Shown: positions 18,036 to 26,743 of the stretch, piece after piece | How the letters are laid out: every line of letters begins with the position of its first letter | Numbering within the stretch: position 1 is the first letter of the stretch | Notes under the pieces: generated by a model | Database searches by the model: none | What the model was told of the DNA's origin: nothing | The model's input: the letters and a program-made list of their open reading frames with translations, nothing else | From: Emergencia timonensis | GTDB taxonomy: Bacteria > Bacillota > Clostridia > Peptostreptococcales > Anaerovoracaceae | Assembly (NCBI RefSeq): GCF_900086585.1 | Contig: NZ_FLKM01000008.1 | Span: forward strand, 930,001 to 994,000 | Reading direction: 5' to 3' | Length of the DNA: 64,000 nt | Program-made: the position numbers and the translations under genes

Positions 18036-18080
18036 AAAAGCCGGCGTATCAACGACTGAAAATGTTGGTGCGCCGGCTTT
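18036..18080. terminator. Bidirectional terminator between convergent genes
   Basis: AAAGCCGGCG pairs with CGCCGGCTTT, with a secondary CAAC/GTTG stem inside. A-rich and T-rich flanks serve both strands. Confidence 0.8.
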
Positions 18081-18093
18081 GATATGTAACAGG

Positions 18094-19674
18094 TTATCTC
18101 AGCTTAAATGTCTTCGGTGCGTACTTATAGGCAAAAACCAATGAAAGGATGACGTATAAGATAGCAAACCCTACCATGCAGGACCCGAAAGCGATTGTCG
18201 GCAGTTTGATGTACATAAAGGCGAAGGGAATGATGTAAGTGATGTAATTGACAATGGCATAAGTAACGCTTTTTGACTGCAGTTCCACGTTATATGGCTG
18301 CAGCAGGTAGTACATGACCAGGTGGTGGACGGAAAAGAACACCGACATGGAAATGATGGCGAGGAACAGCATCAAATAGTTCAGCGGATTATCCGTGCCG
18401 CCCGACAGATACAGTACCAGAGGCAGACCAAGGGCGATGAGCATCGCTGGCAGCAAATTGATGGCGACCAAAGTGCGCAGCCGCTGCCGGAACAACTGCA
18501 GAATCGCTTCAGGCTGACGATAAAAACGATAGGTGAGCATGCTGTGATCGCAGTTCATGAACATAGCCTGGGTGACATATTGTCCGCGGTTGACAAAATA
18601 CATGATTAACAAGGCCAGCGGCAGAGAGTTTAACATCATCCGATTAGCTCTTGCTGCGACTTCTGGACTGATAAAAATCATGACCAAGGCAGTGACAAGG
18701 AATACGCCGATACCGATGGAAAAATTGCGGGCAGATCTGGTCAGCAGCTTTCGGTGACGCTTTACGAAAATTTCGTGAAGGTAACCGTAACCGCTTTTAT
18801 TGCTGTTGACTTTGACGGAGCTGTCCAGCTGTTTCTTTTGGAAGGTATCAATATTGGCCTGTCTGACTGCTTCGCTGTAGCCGAAGAAGATGTTGTTGTC
18901 CGAGAGCAGCTCCTTATAGATCCTGCGGTATCCCTGGAATCTCCAAAGATATACGCTGCCCGCGAGACCAAAGACTATGACGGGCACCATCAAAATATAA
19001 AATAATGTTTCGCTGAGATTCAGGTTTATCAGCGGGAGCCCGTAGGCGCAGAGCAATATTGCGAATATGGCTATCCAAATTCTTGGCGAAGGTTTGTTTT
19101 CGTTATATGTTTTTCGGCCTGTCCGCTGAGATTGCCACAACAAAAAACTGTGAAAACAGATCTTGCTGAAGACGACAAAAAATGCCATGAGTATACAAGT
19201 CGGCAAACGCAATCCGACGAGAAGGCCGCAGACGATAAACGATGCGCCCAGACCCAGCAGTGATTTTAATAGAAAATATCCGTAATTAGACAGTACATAT
19301 TCCCTGGGATCCATCTTCAGCAGGAACATGGCATAGTATTTATCCTTTGTAGGATTAAAGAGGTGTGAATTCATAATGACACCGATCAGGGTCATCAGCA
19401 GAAAAATGTGCAGTACAATGGCTGCGGTATCTGCTTGATACAAGGTGGCCGGCAGATAGATCAACAGGGCCACATAGACAGGCTTTGTGACAAAGACGTT
19501 AGCGAGTTCTAGTATAACGCTGACGATGCCCGCAAATAGCTTCAGGCCGCGGCTCCTGTAAAGAACAGCGGGAAGCAGCTTCTTGATCAGAGGAATCTGC
19601 TTCAGGGAAAAGATGATGCCGTTAACCCTGTATGTATTTTTCAATGCGAAGGCTTTTTTGAACGTTTTAAACAT
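18094..19674 (-). CDS. ABC transporter permease
   Basis: A 526-residue integral membrane protein with about ten to twelve hydrophobic segments and a large central cytoplasmic region. It starts inside the last bases of the upstream ATP-binding gene (8-bp overlap), with AAGGGGAAG as ribosome site. Fused, large permeases of this sort partner with a small ATPase in Firmicutes exporters. The substrate is unknown; the lack of a solute-binding protein argues for export. The unit is divergent from a TetR gene that may regulate it or the next operon. Confidence 0.8.
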   Translation of the reverse strand: MFKTFKKAFALKNTYRVNGIIFSLKQIPLIKKLLPAVLYRSRGLKLFAGIVSVILELANVFVTKPVYVALLIYLPATLYQADTAAIVLHIFLLMTLIGVIMNSHLFNPTKDKYYAMFLLKMDPREYVLSNYGYFLLKSLLGLGASFIVCGLLVGLRLPTCILMAFFVVFSKICFHSFLLWQSQRTGRKTYNENKPSPRIWIAIFAILLCAYGLPLINLNLSETLFYILMVPVIVFGLAGSVYLWRFQGYRRIYKELLSDNNIFFGYSEAVRQANIDTFQKKQLDSSVKVNSNKSGYGYLHEIFVKRHRKLLTRSARNFSIGIGVFLVTALVMIFISPEVAARANRMMLNSLPLALLIMYFVNRGQYVTQAMFMNCDHSMLTYRFYRQPEAILQLFRQRLRTLVAINLLPAMLIALGLPLVLYLSGGTDNPLNYLMLFLAIISMSVFFSVHHLVMYYLLQPYNVELQSKSVTYAIVNYITYIIPFAFMYIKLPTIAFGSCMVGFAILYVILSLVFAYKYAPKTFKLR

Positions 19675-20374
19675 TGTCTTCCCCTTTCAGAATGCCGATG
19701 ACTCGCTCCTTCAGTCCCGATTCAGTTAAGTTTGTCTTATCGATCTCTTCTAAAACGCCATTATTGAGAATTACGATTTCATCACAGAGGCTGACCGCTA
19801 GGTCCATGATATGGGTGGAGAAGATGATGATGTGGTCGCTTTTGATTTGGCGCAGAAGGTCCTTCATCTGTTCCGCCACCAGCACGTCGAAGGAAGTGAG
19901 CGGTTCGTCCAAGAGTAGAATACCAGCGTTGCCGATAATATTGACCAGCATCTGCATCTTGTTCTTCATGCCATGGGAATAGTCTTTCATCAGCTTGTCG
20001 CGGTCTGCTTCTTCAATATCCATGAAGGTAAAGTATTCGTCAATGGTCTTGGGTTCTTTTATTTTGGACCCATTAATGTCCAGAAAAAATTTTAGGAATT
20101 CTCGCCCTGTCAAAAATTCAGGAACAGCAGGAGTGGAGAGGACGTAGCCAATATCGTCAGGGCTTGCATTCCTCTCGGCGCCGTCTTCCTCAATGACAAA
20201 GGAGCCGCCGTCGATGGGAAGATCTTCGTCAATACAATTAAACAAAGTGGTTTTGCCTGCGCCGTTCTTACCTAAAAGACCGTAAATTTTTCCTGTTTCA
20301 AAGGTAAAGGTAATATCCTTTAAAACTTCCTTGCTTTCGAAGTTTTTCTGTAAGTTGATTATCTTTAATTTCAT
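19667..20374 (-). CDS. ABC transporter ATP-binding protein
   Basis: A 235-residue ABC ATPase. It has Walker A (GLLGKNGAGKTTLFN near residue 36), a signature region of the variant type YSHGMKNKMQ, Walker B (GILLLDEPLTSFD) and a switch His (FSTHIMD). The variant signature is usual for ATPases of this export subgroup. Three ATGs occur in a row; ATG 20374 has the best spacing to AGGAG. It pairs with the overlapping permease gene to form an exporter of unknown substrate. Confidence 0.9.
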   Translation of the reverse strand: MKLKIINLQKNFESKEVLKDITFTFETGKIYGLLGKNGAGKTTLFNCIDEDLPIDGGSFVIEEDGAERNASPDDIGYVLSTPAVPEFLTGREFLKFFLDINGSKIKEPKTIDEYFTFMDIEEADRDKLMKDYSHGMKNKMQMLVNIIGNAGILLLDEPLTSFDVLVAEQMKDLLRQIKSDHIIIFSTHIMDLAVSLCDEIVILNNGVLEEIDKTNLTESGLKERVIGILKGEDNV

Positions 20375-20468
20375 CATCATTCTCCTGGATTTCTATTTTT
20401 GTTCACTCATTATATTATAGTGGATTTCGGCGCACAAGTAAAATGTTTGTTAAACATTTTCATCTATG

Positions 20469-20518
20469 TTGACACATGTTAATATGGATGCTATTATAGC
20501 TATATTAACATGTGTTAA
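20469..20518 (+). promoter_or_regulatory. TetR promoter with two palindromic operators
   Basis: The -35 TTGACA (20469-20474) and -10 TATTAT (20492-20497) are 17 bp apart. Operator 1, TTGACACATGTTAA (20469-20482), covers the -35. Operator 2, TTAACATGTGTTAA (20505-20518), covers the expected start point. Their centres are 36 bp apart and each is an inverted repeat of TTAACA. This is what an autorepressed TetR promoter would look like. Confidence 0.8.
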
Positions 20519-20551
20519 TATAGTTTGATACTGAGAAGGAAGGGCAAAAAT

Positions 20552-21136
20552 GTGAAAGAAAAACCATATCACCATGGAAACCTGCAGACTGAACTGATAG
20601 AAGAGGGCCTAGCCCTGATTCACGAAAAGGGCAGAGGGGATTTTTCCTTGAGGAAATTATCTAAGAGAGTAGGCGTGTCTCCTACGGCCTGCTACAATCA
20701 TTTTGCAAATGTTGATGAACTGTTGGCTGAAATGAAAAATTATGTGACGAAGAAATTTTGTGACGCTTTATTAGAGGATATAGACGAAAGTGAAATGGCA
20801 ACTGCGGCGATCAGAATGGGAAAATCATATGTCAATTTCTTTGCATGTAATCCACATTACTTTACGTTTATCTATGATAACGAAGAGTACCGGATCAATC
20901 TGACCGAAGCTGCTTTTGAAGGAGATTTTGCTCCATTTAACATTTTTAAGGAAACAGCTGTAAAGTGTATGGAACACCATCATATTGACAAAAAAAGATA
21001 TCGAGATAACCTATTAGTCATGTGGGCGACGGTGCACGGCCTGGCCGCAATGGCCAATATGAGAGGTTTTCATTATGGGGGAGACTGGGGTCTGCTGACT
21101 GAAACATTACTGGATACGAAGATTAATTTGCTATGA
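20552..21136 (+). CDS. TetR family regulator
   Basis: A 194-residue TetR repressor: HHGNLQTELIEEGLALIHEKG, then SLRKLSKRVGVSPTACYNHFANVDELL forms the DNA-binding domain, with a TetR_C_33-like C-terminal domain. The start is GTG 20552, seven bases after AAGGAAGGG; the upstream TTG lacks a site. Its own promoter carries two palindromes, so it is probably autoregulated. The nitroreductase gene follows 30 bp downstream in the same operon and is the likely target together with the regulator itself. Confidence 0.9.
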   Translation: MKEKPYHHGNLQTELIEEGLALIHEKGRGDFSLRKLSKRVGVSPTACYNHFANVDELLAEMKNYVTKKFCDALLEDIDESEMATAAIRMGKSYVNFFACNPHYFTFIYDNEEYRINLTEAAFEGDFAPFNIFKETAVKCMEHHHIDKKRYRDNLLVMWATVHGLAAMANMRGFHYGGDWGLLTETLLDTKINLL

Positions 21137-21166
21137 CAAATTATCTGAAAAGAAAGGGGAAATAAC

Positions 21167-21817
21167 ATGACAATTATAGAGGCAATGGAAGCTCGACATG
21201 CAGTAAGGCGTTATAAAGACAAAGAAATAGCAGCCAGCGCAGTTGAAGGGCTGCAGGAAGAAATCAACAGATGCAACCAGGAGGGCTCACTAACCATACA
21301 GATGATTTTAAATGATAAAGATGTATTCAAAGGTTTGATGGCCTACAGCGTAGGCTTTCGCGGCGTATCCAATTATATCGCCTTGGCAGGCCCTGCGGAT
21401 GAGAAGCTGGAAGAAAAGCTAGGATATTATGGACAACGCATCGCTCTAAAGGCTCAACAGTTAGGCCTGAACACTTGCTGGGCAGCAGCTACCTATAAGA
21501 GGGGGAACTGTAAGGCCGTCGTGGGAGATCATGAAGAACTGATCTGCGTCCTGGCCTTAGGATATGGAGCGACGCAGGGGGTTCCCCATAAGTCGAAAGC
21601 CATGTCAGAGCTCTGCAACCTGGAGGATGATATGCCGGAATGGTTTCGAAAGGGGATGGAGGCTGTGCTGCTTGCACCAACAGCCATGAACAGACAAAAC
21701 TTTTTTCTCACATTAAACGGTGAGGATGTAACTTTTGAAGTAAAAGAAAGTAAATACAGCAAGATAGACTTGGGCATTATCAAATATCACTTCGAAGTCG
21801 GATCGGGCTCTCTGTAA
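21167..21817 (+). CDS. Nitroreductase family protein
   Basis: A 216-residue FMN-type nitroreductase. The start TIIEAMEARHAVRRYKDKEI carries the phosphate-binding arginines, GQRIALKAQQLGLNTCWAA is the central helix, and LAPTAMNRQNFFLTL near residue 170 is a typical late motif. The family reduces nitro groups, quinones or flavins with NAD(P)H in the cytoplasm. AAAGGGG precedes the ATG. Co-transcription with the TetR gene suggests induction by an electrophilic or aromatic compound. The physiological substrate is unknown. Confidence 0.88.
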   Translation: MTIIEAMEARHAVRRYKDKEIAASAVEGLQEEINRCNQEGSLTIQMILNDKDVFKGLMAYSVGFRGVSNYIALAGPADEKLEEKLGYYGQRIALKAQQLGLNTCWAAATYKRGNCKAVVGDHEELICVLALGYGATQGVPHKSKAMSELCNLEDDMPEWFRKGMEAVLLAPTAMNRQNFFLTLNGEDVTFEVKESKYSKIDLGIIKYHFEVGSGSL

Positions 21818-21849
21818 ACGAATGGCTGCTGAGAAAATACAGCGGTCCA

Positions 21850-21884
21850 GCGGCGGCATTGGAACTTTTAAGTTCTTATGCCGC
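21850..21884 (+). terminator. Terminator after nitroreductase gene
   Basis: CGGCGGCAT pairs with ATGCCGCCG, with an inner AACTT/AAGTT stem, followed by ATTTTTA. Confidence 0.8.
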
Positions 21885-21896
21885 CGATTTTTACAA

Positions 21897-21936
21897 TATA
21901 GGAAATATCATTTAAAGAACGTATTTCCACGTTTTT
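21897..21936 (+). repeat. Diverged fragment of the small insertion element
   Basis: ATAGGAAATATC, a short loop and ACGTATTTCC match the left 40 bp of the element at 26395, with changes mainly in the loop. The other two hairpins are missing. It lies between the nitroreductase terminator and the MarR promoter and is probably a decayed copy. Confidence 0.55.
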
Positions 21937-21944
21937 TATGAGCA

Positions 21945-22004
21945 TTGACATTTGACTTTATTTGTAGTATTATACTTAGCGCACTAATTATTAGTTAGCT
22001 AAGT
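21945..22004 (+). promoter_or_regulatory. MarR promoter and palindromic operator
   Basis: -35 TTGACA (21945-21950) and -10 TATTAT (21968-21973) are 17 bp apart. Directly downstream, 21974-22004 forms a near-perfect 31-bp palindrome: ACTTAGC, two bases, ACTAAT, T, ATTAGT, two bases, GCTAAGT. MarR proteins bind such sites, so the gene is probably autorepressed. Confidence 0.8.
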
Positions 22005-22022
22005 AAATTTGGAGGAAAAGAG

Positions 22023-22517
22023 ATGAGTTGCGAAAAGGTATACTACAGTGATCTGTTCAAGAAAATTGCCAACGGCCAGAAAGCTATGCTGAATCACGGA
22101 GTGGCCCAGAACGACATTACTTATGTACAGTCGCTGGTACTGCTATTTCTCAATAATATGCGCTGTCAATTTGGGTCAGACCATGAGGTCAGCCAGAAGG
22201 ATGTGGAAGATTACTTACTGCTGAAGGGTTCCACCGTAACCCGCCTTTTGTCACGCATGGAAGAGAGTGAATTGATTCAAAGAGTGCGCAGTCAAAAGGA
22301 CTGCCGCAGTAATTATCTGGTCATGACAGAAAAAGGAGAGTCTTTTGTACCTGTATTTTATCAGGTGTTAGACAATGTGGAACAGTTGATGACAGACGGC
22401 TTCAGTCAAGAAGAAAAAGAGACGCTGATGACGCTGCTGCAGCGGGTTCTTAAAAATATAATAAACGCGGAAATAACGGGATCAAAGATTCCTATTTCCA
22501 CAAAAAAGCAGATTTAG
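22023..22517 (+). CDS. MarR family transcriptional regulator
   Basis: A 164-residue MarR-type winged helix protein. VSQKDVEDYLLLKGSTVTRLLSRM is the DNA recognition helix region (residues 59-82), followed by the wing IQRVRSQKDCRSNYLVMTEKG. Flanking helices form the dimer domain. GGAGG precedes the ATG and a large palindrome overlaps its promoter start. The downstream gene is a DHA2-type drug exporter, so it is probably a drug-responsive repressor of that exporter. Confidence 0.92.
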   Translation: MSCEKVYYSDLFKKIANGQKAMLNHGVAQNDITYVQSLVLLFLNNMRCQFGSDHEVSQKDVEDYLLLKGSTVTRLLSRMEESELIQRVRSQKDCRSNYLVMTEKGESFVPVFYQVLDNVEQLMTDGFSQEEKETLMTLLQRVLKNIINAEITGSKIPISTKKQI

Positions 22518-22546
22518 AAAGTTCTGCTGTGCTGGGAGGGAAAAAG

Positions 22547-23980
22547 TTGAAAGAAAAAAATTTATCGCAAGTTCCAAAATCAGGTGTTACAAAAAGAGAA
22601 ATTATGATTATCGCAATTGTTGTCGGCGGTGCCTTTATCGCCATTCTCAATCAGACGGTCTTGTCGCCGGCGCTGCCGAAACTGATGGAAACGTTCCAAA
22701 TTAATGCAGGGACCGCCCAATGGGTGACAACCATCTATATGCTTGTCAATGGGATTATGGTGCCGGTTACCGCCTATTTAATTGATCGGTTTGCGACAAA
22801 ACTGCTGTTCATCATATCCATGGCAGTATTTATCGTCGGCACTTTGGTGACTGGCATGGCCGGTTCCTTTCCTATTTTGATCATAGGCAGAATCATGCAG
22901 GCCATGGGAGCCGGTATTCAGTTGCCTCTGGTAGCTTACGTACCGATGCTGGTATTTCCGCGAGAAAAGCGAGGCACGGCCATGGGTATGGCCGGCATCG
23001 TCATGAGCTGTGCGCCGGCTATCGGCCCAGTCTTTGCCGGTTGGATTATCGACCGCTTTGGCTGGAGAATGATGTTCTATTCGATCATCCCTCTAGCTAT
23101 CGTTATTTTGGTTCTCAGCATCTTCTTGCTGGAAAACGTAGGCGAACGGAAGCGACCTCACCTGGATCTGCTGTCCATCGTGTTGTCATCCTTTGCTTTT
23201 GGCGGTTTGTTGTACGGCTTTTCCAGTGCAAGCACGAAGGGGTGGGGCAGTCCGCTGGTCATCCTGCCGCTGCTCATAGGGGCCGCTGCCTTTATCTGGT
23301 TTATTCGCAGACAGTTTCATCTGGATGAACCGCTGCTTGAACTGAGAATTTTAAAGACGCCGGTCTTTGCCTGTTCGGCAGCGATTGTGACCATTATTAA
23401 TTCCGCTCTATCTGTGGGAAGTATCGTATTGCCTATTTACTTACAGAGCGTAAAAGGATTTTCTGCTTTTACGACTGGTATGCTGATGATGCCGGGAGCC
23501 GTTGCCTCAATTTTCATGAGCCCCATCAGTGGTCTGCTCTTTGATAAATTCGGACCGAGAGGAATTTCTATTATCGGACTGACCGCACTGACAGGCTCTT
23601 TGACTGCCTTGGCCTTTATCGGACCGACCACTTCGGTTCTGCTGTTGATTGTCATTTATGTCTTGCAGTCTTTTGGTCAGACCATTGCCAATATGCCGGT
23701 CAATACTTGGGGAATCAACTCTTTGAAAAACGAGTACATTGCTCATGGCAACGCCATCAGTAACACGGGACGCCAGGTAGGCGGCTCTATCAGTACAGCC
23801 TTGATTATCACAATTATGACCATGGTAACCAGCTCCAGCAAGGCGCCGACGTCGCTGCTTCAGACTGCCAGCGGAGTAAGAGCTGCCTATGCCGCATCTG
23901 CCTGCGTAGCTGCTGTGGCCCTCATCCTGGCTGTCTTAAAAGTACGCAAGGGCGGCGAAGCGCCTTTGGAAGAAGAATAA
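22547..23980 (+). CDS. DHA2 family MFS drug exporter
   Basis: A major facilitator with 14 predicted membrane helices, 477 residues, of the EmrB/QacA type. Signs are LNQTVLSPALPKLMETF at helix 1, the loop-2 region VPVTAYLIDRFATKLL, and GRIMQAMGAGIQLPLVAY. It probably expels drugs or organic ions using the proton gradient. GGGAGGG lies six bases before a TTG at 22547, which I prefer over the GTG at 22529. It is second in the MarR operon and is followed 11 bp later by a CBS-domain gene. Confidence 0.9.
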   Translation: MKEKNLSQVPKSGVTKREIMIIAIVVGGAFIAILNQTVLSPALPKLMETFQINAGTAQWVTTIYMLVNGIMVPVTAYLIDRFATKLLFIISMAVFIVGTLVTGMAGSFPILIIGRIMQAMGAGIQLPLVAYVPMLVFPREKRGTAMGMAGIVMSCAPAIGPVFAGWIIDRFGWRMMFYSIIPLAIVILVLSIFLLENVGERKRPHLDLLSIVLSSFAFGGLLYGFSSASTKGWGSPLVILPLLIGAAAFIWFIRRQFHLDEPLLELRILKTPVFACSAAIVTIINSALSVGSIVLPIYLQSVKGFSAFTTGMLMMPGAVASIFMSPISGLLFDKFGPRGISIIGLTALTGSLTALAFIGPTTSVLLLIVIYVLQSFGQTIANMPVNTWGINSLKNEYIAHGNAISNTGRQVGGSISTALIITIMTMVTSSSKAPTSLLQTASGVRAAYAASACVAAVALILAVLKVRKGGEAPLEEE

Positions 23981-23991
23981 GGAGGAGTGTA

Positions 23992-24492
23992 ATGAAAGCG
24001 CCAATCGGAAAGATTATGGATACAGATGTCTACACCTGTCCAGTGACAGCAACTTTGGGAGACGTGGTAAAGCTGCTGGTAGAAAAAGAAGTTGGCGGCC
24101 TGACAGTCGTCGATGAAGAGCGGCATGTAACTGGCTTTATCAGCGACGGCGACATCATGCGGGCCGTTTCAAAACAGAAGACGCGCTCTATTTATGGAGG
24201 CGACTCCGTCATGGTTCTCTACGACGATGAAACCTTTGAGCAGAAAGTCGCTGAGTTTAAACAGCGGAATGTGATGGATCTGGCCACACGCAAGGTCTTT
24301 TGTGTGACGGAAAATCATCCTATCGACGAGGTTGCCAGGATTCTGTCAAAGAAAAAGTTTAAGAAGATACCGATTATAGACCAGGAAGGCAAACTGGTGG
24401 GCATCGCCCGCAGAGCGACAATTATGCGCTATATCTTCAACATGTTATTTGATCTGCAGTTAGATCAAATAACAAAAGATCCAGTAAAATAA
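23992..24492 (+). CDS. Tandem CBS domain protein
   Basis: A 166-residue protein with two CBS motifs: residues 6-60 (IMDTDVYTCPVTATLGDVV to HVTGFISDGDIMRA) and residues 90-150 (ATRKVFCVTENHPIDEVARIL to KLVGIARRATIMR). Paired CBS modules bind adenosine nucleotides and act as energy sensors. It is the third gene of the MarR-exporter operon with GGAGG before the start. Why a CBS protein would accompany an exporter is unclear; it may gate the transporter. Confidence 0.88.
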   Translation: MKAPIGKIMDTDVYTCPVTATLGDVVKLLVEKEVGGLTVVDEERHVTGFISDGDIMRAVSKQKTRSIYGGDSVMVLYDDETFEQKVAEFKQRNVMDLATRKVFCVTENHPIDEVARILSKKKFKKIPIIDQEGKLVGIARRATIMRYIFNMLFDLQLDQITKDPVK

Positions 24493-24496
24493 AAAA

Positions 24497-24540
24497 GGGC
24501 AGACACATAGCTGATGTTAAATCAACTGTATGTCTGCCCT
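24497..24540. terminator. Bidirectional terminator between convergent operons
   Basis: GGGCAGACA (24497-24505) pairs with TGTCTGCCC (24531-24539), with further pairing inside. An A-run precedes it, giving a T-run for the opposite strand. Confidence 0.75.
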
Positions 24541-24549
24541 GTCACGTTT

Positions 24550-26376
24550 TTAGAGTTTCAGCGCTCTCATTGCGTTGAGGATGGCGATAAAAGCGACCCC
24601 CACATCGGCGAACACGGCATCCCACATGGTAGCCATGCCCAATGCGCCCAGAGCCATGATGGCAAATTTGACAGCAAGCGCAAAGATGACGTTCTGCTTG
24701 CAGATGCGTAAGGTCTTGCGGGCAATCCTTGTCACCGTGACAAGCTTTGAGATGTCGTCGGCCATGATTACCACGTCAGATGCTTCAATTGCTGCATCTG
24801 AACCGAAAGCGCCCATGGCGATTCCCACATCAGCACGAGCCAGAACCGGGGCGTCATTAATGCCGTCACCGACAAAAACCAGACGGCCTTTCTGACTGGT
24901 GTGCAGGACGCTTTCCAGTGAAGTGACTTTGTCTTCTGGCAGCAGCTCAGAAAGTACATTGGTGATACCGATTTCTGATGCGACAGCTTCTGCGATTTCC
25001 TGTCTGTCTCCTGTCAGCATGATGGTCTGTTCCGCTCCAAGATGCATGAGGTCTTTAATGGTTGCGGCGCTGTTCTCTCTGATGGTATCTGCAACCACGA
25101 TGTATCCCAGATAAGTACCGCCGTAGACGACGTGAACCACAGAACCGATTTCGGCCGGGGCATTAAACTTTACGTCCAGATCCTGCATCAGGCGGCTGTT
25201 GCCGCAGTAAATTTTCTTTCCTTTATATATTCCTGAAACGCCTTTCCCGGAAATTTCTTCATAATTTGTCACCTGGCTGCTGTCCACCTTGCCAAAGTGC
25301 TGGACGATGGAGAGGGCAATCGGATGATTTGACAAGCTTTCGCCATGGGCTGCGATTTCCAGCAGATGGTCTTCTGTCGCATCTGCCATCGTATGAACTT
25401 TTGTCACTGCAAATTTGCCTGTAGTCAGCGTGCCCGTCTTATCAAAAGCGAAGGCTTTGACGTGTGCCAATGCTTCCAGGTAATTACTGCCTTTGACTAA
25501 AATTCCCTGCTTTGACGCGGAACCGACGCCGGCGAATAAACTGAGCGGTACAGAAATGACCAGGGCGCAAGGGCAAGAGATGACCAGGAAGATCATCGCC
25601 CTGTAGAGCCAGTCGTCAAAGTGCTGTCCACTGAGGAGGAGGGGAGGAACTAGCGCTAATAAAATGGCTAACCCTACCACGATTGGCGTGTAGTAATGGG
25701 CAAACTTTGTAATAAATTTTTCTACTGAAGCTTTCCGGCTGCCGGAATTCTCGACTAAATCCAGCACCTTGGCAACAGTAGAATCCTCATATAATTTCGT
25801 AACCTTGACTTTGAGAACACCTGTCAAGTTGATGGTACCGCTGATAATCTCATTGTCAATCCCCACATCCCTTGGCACGGATTCTCCTGTCAGTGCAGCA
25901 GTATCCAGGGATGAATTACCTTCAATGACGATGCCGTCCACTGGAATCTTTTCCCCCGGTTTTACCAGAATCAAATCGCCGAGGGCCAGTTCTTCCGGTT
26001 CGACTGTAATCTCTTTCCCGTCAACCAGTTTGTTCGCAAACTCCGCTTTGATATCCATCAAGTCGGCAATGGATTTTCGGGAGTTGTTAACGGCGTAGTG
26101 CTCAAAAAACTCTCCCACCTGATAGAAAAGCATGACAGCTACCGCCTCGGGATAATCCCGGCAGTATGCTGCCCCCAGAGAGGCGATGGTCATCAGAAAA
26201 TTCTCATCTAAGAGCTGGCCGCGGACGATGCCCATGACAGCTTCAATGATAGTCCTGTATCCGGCGATGACATAGGCTGCGATAAAAAACCAGATGATAT
26301 CCGTTGCATATCCACCAATAAACAAAGCAGCAGCAGCGAAAATCTTGACCAAATCAAATTTTTGCGATTTCGTCAT
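24550..26376 (-). CDS. Heavy-metal P1B-type ATPase
   Basis: A 608-residue metal-exporting ATPase. Visible motifs: TGES near residue 164 (actuator domain), SCPCALVIS with the CPC metal site near 268, DKTGT phosphorylation site near 312, SNHP near 355, and GDGINDAPVLARADVG near 540. The CPC plus overall sequence fits the Zn/Cd/Pb group; Cu is less likely. It lacks its own N-terminal HMA domain, which is encoded separately at 26523. An open frame runs on upstream to 26484 but that part is the inserted mobile repeat; ATG 26376 has GGGGG at the right place. The operon order is ArsR, HMA, ATPase. Confidence 0.92.
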   Translation of the reverse strand: MTKSQKFDLVKIFAAAALFIGGYATDIIWFFIAAYVIAGYRTIIEAVMGIVRGQLLDENFLMTIASLGAAYCRDYPEAVAVMLFYQVGEFFEHYAVNNSRKSIADLMDIKAEFANKLVDGKEITVEPEELALGDLILVKPGEKIPVDGIVIEGNSSLDTAALTGESVPRDVGIDNEIISGTINLTGVLKVKVTKLYEDSTVAKVLDLVENSGSRKASVEKFITKFAHYYTPIVVGLAILLALVPPLLLSGQHFDDWLYRAMIFLVISCPCALVISVPLSLFAGVGSASKQGILVKGSNYLEALAHVKAFAFDKTGTLTTGKFAVTKVHTMADATEDHLLEIAAHGESLSNHPIALSIVQHFGKVDSSQVTNYEEISGKGVSGIYKGKKIYCGNSRLMQDLDVKFNAPAEIGSVVHVVYGGTYLGYIVVADTIRENSAATIKDLMHLGAEQTIMLTGDRQEIAEAVASEIGITNVLSELLPEDKVTSLESVLHTSQKGRLVFVGDGINDAPVLARADVGIAMGAFGSDAAIEASDVVIMADDISKLVTVTRIARKTLRICKQNVIFALAVKFAIMALGALGMATMWDAVFADVGVAFIAILNAMRALKL

Positions 26377-26394
26377 TGTGATATCCCCCTTTTC

Positions 26395-26518
26395 ATTATA
26401 ACATAGGAAATATCGTCCAAAGGACGTATTTCCGTATGTTTCAAAGAACGTACCTTGCGAAGAGTCGCCCCTTGCGGGCGACATGAGTGCATAGGAGCGA
26501 CGCTCCGTTATGCACTCG
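26395..26518 (-). mobile_element. Small hairpin-rich insertion element, copy B
   Basis: A 124-bp copy, opposite in strand to copy A at 3611, with only a few differences. It sits between the HMA and ATPase genes and is bounded by the direct repeat TTTTC (26390-26394 and 26519-26523), the last base of which is already the first base of the HMA stop codon on the plus strand. Its three hairpins would lie in the operon mRNA and could alter stability or coupling between the two genes. Confidence 0.85.
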
Positions 26519-26522
26519 TTTT

Positions 26523-26741
26523 CTATTTTACGATTTTACAGCCTCGGTCTACTTTTTTAATCGCCTTCTGCGCATCGTCAAGAATCAACTCGAATTTGTC
26601 TTCAGCAGCTTCGATTGTCATCTTCTGTGACATGAAGCTGATGGTGCAGGATTCCACATCGTCCATCTTGTTGATAGCGGTTTCCATCTTTGCTGCGCAG
26701 TTTGCACAATCCAAGTTTTCCAGTTTGTAAGTTTTTTTCAT
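26523..26741 (-). CDS. Heavy-metal-associated (HMA) domain protein
   Basis: A 72-residue, single ferredoxin-like HMA domain. The metal motif is LDCANCAAKM (CxxC at residues 12-15). Such free domains hand metal to a P-type ATPase or act as its detached N-terminal domain. It follows the ArsR gene by two bases and precedes the ATPase gene, from which it is now separated by the inserted repeat. AGAGAGGTACTG precedes its ATG. The metal is probably zinc, cadmium or lead, following the ATPase assignment. Confidence 0.9.
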   Translation of the reverse strand: MKKTYKLENLDCANCAAKMETAINKMDDVESCTISFMSQKMTIEAAEDKFELILDDAQKAIKKVDRGCKIVK

Positions 26742-26743
26742 TG

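Noticed and set aside
26377..26484. N-terminal extension of the P-type ATPase frame
   Set aside because: It is translated from the inserted mobile repeat and has no ribosome site; ATG 26376 has one and gives a normal protein.
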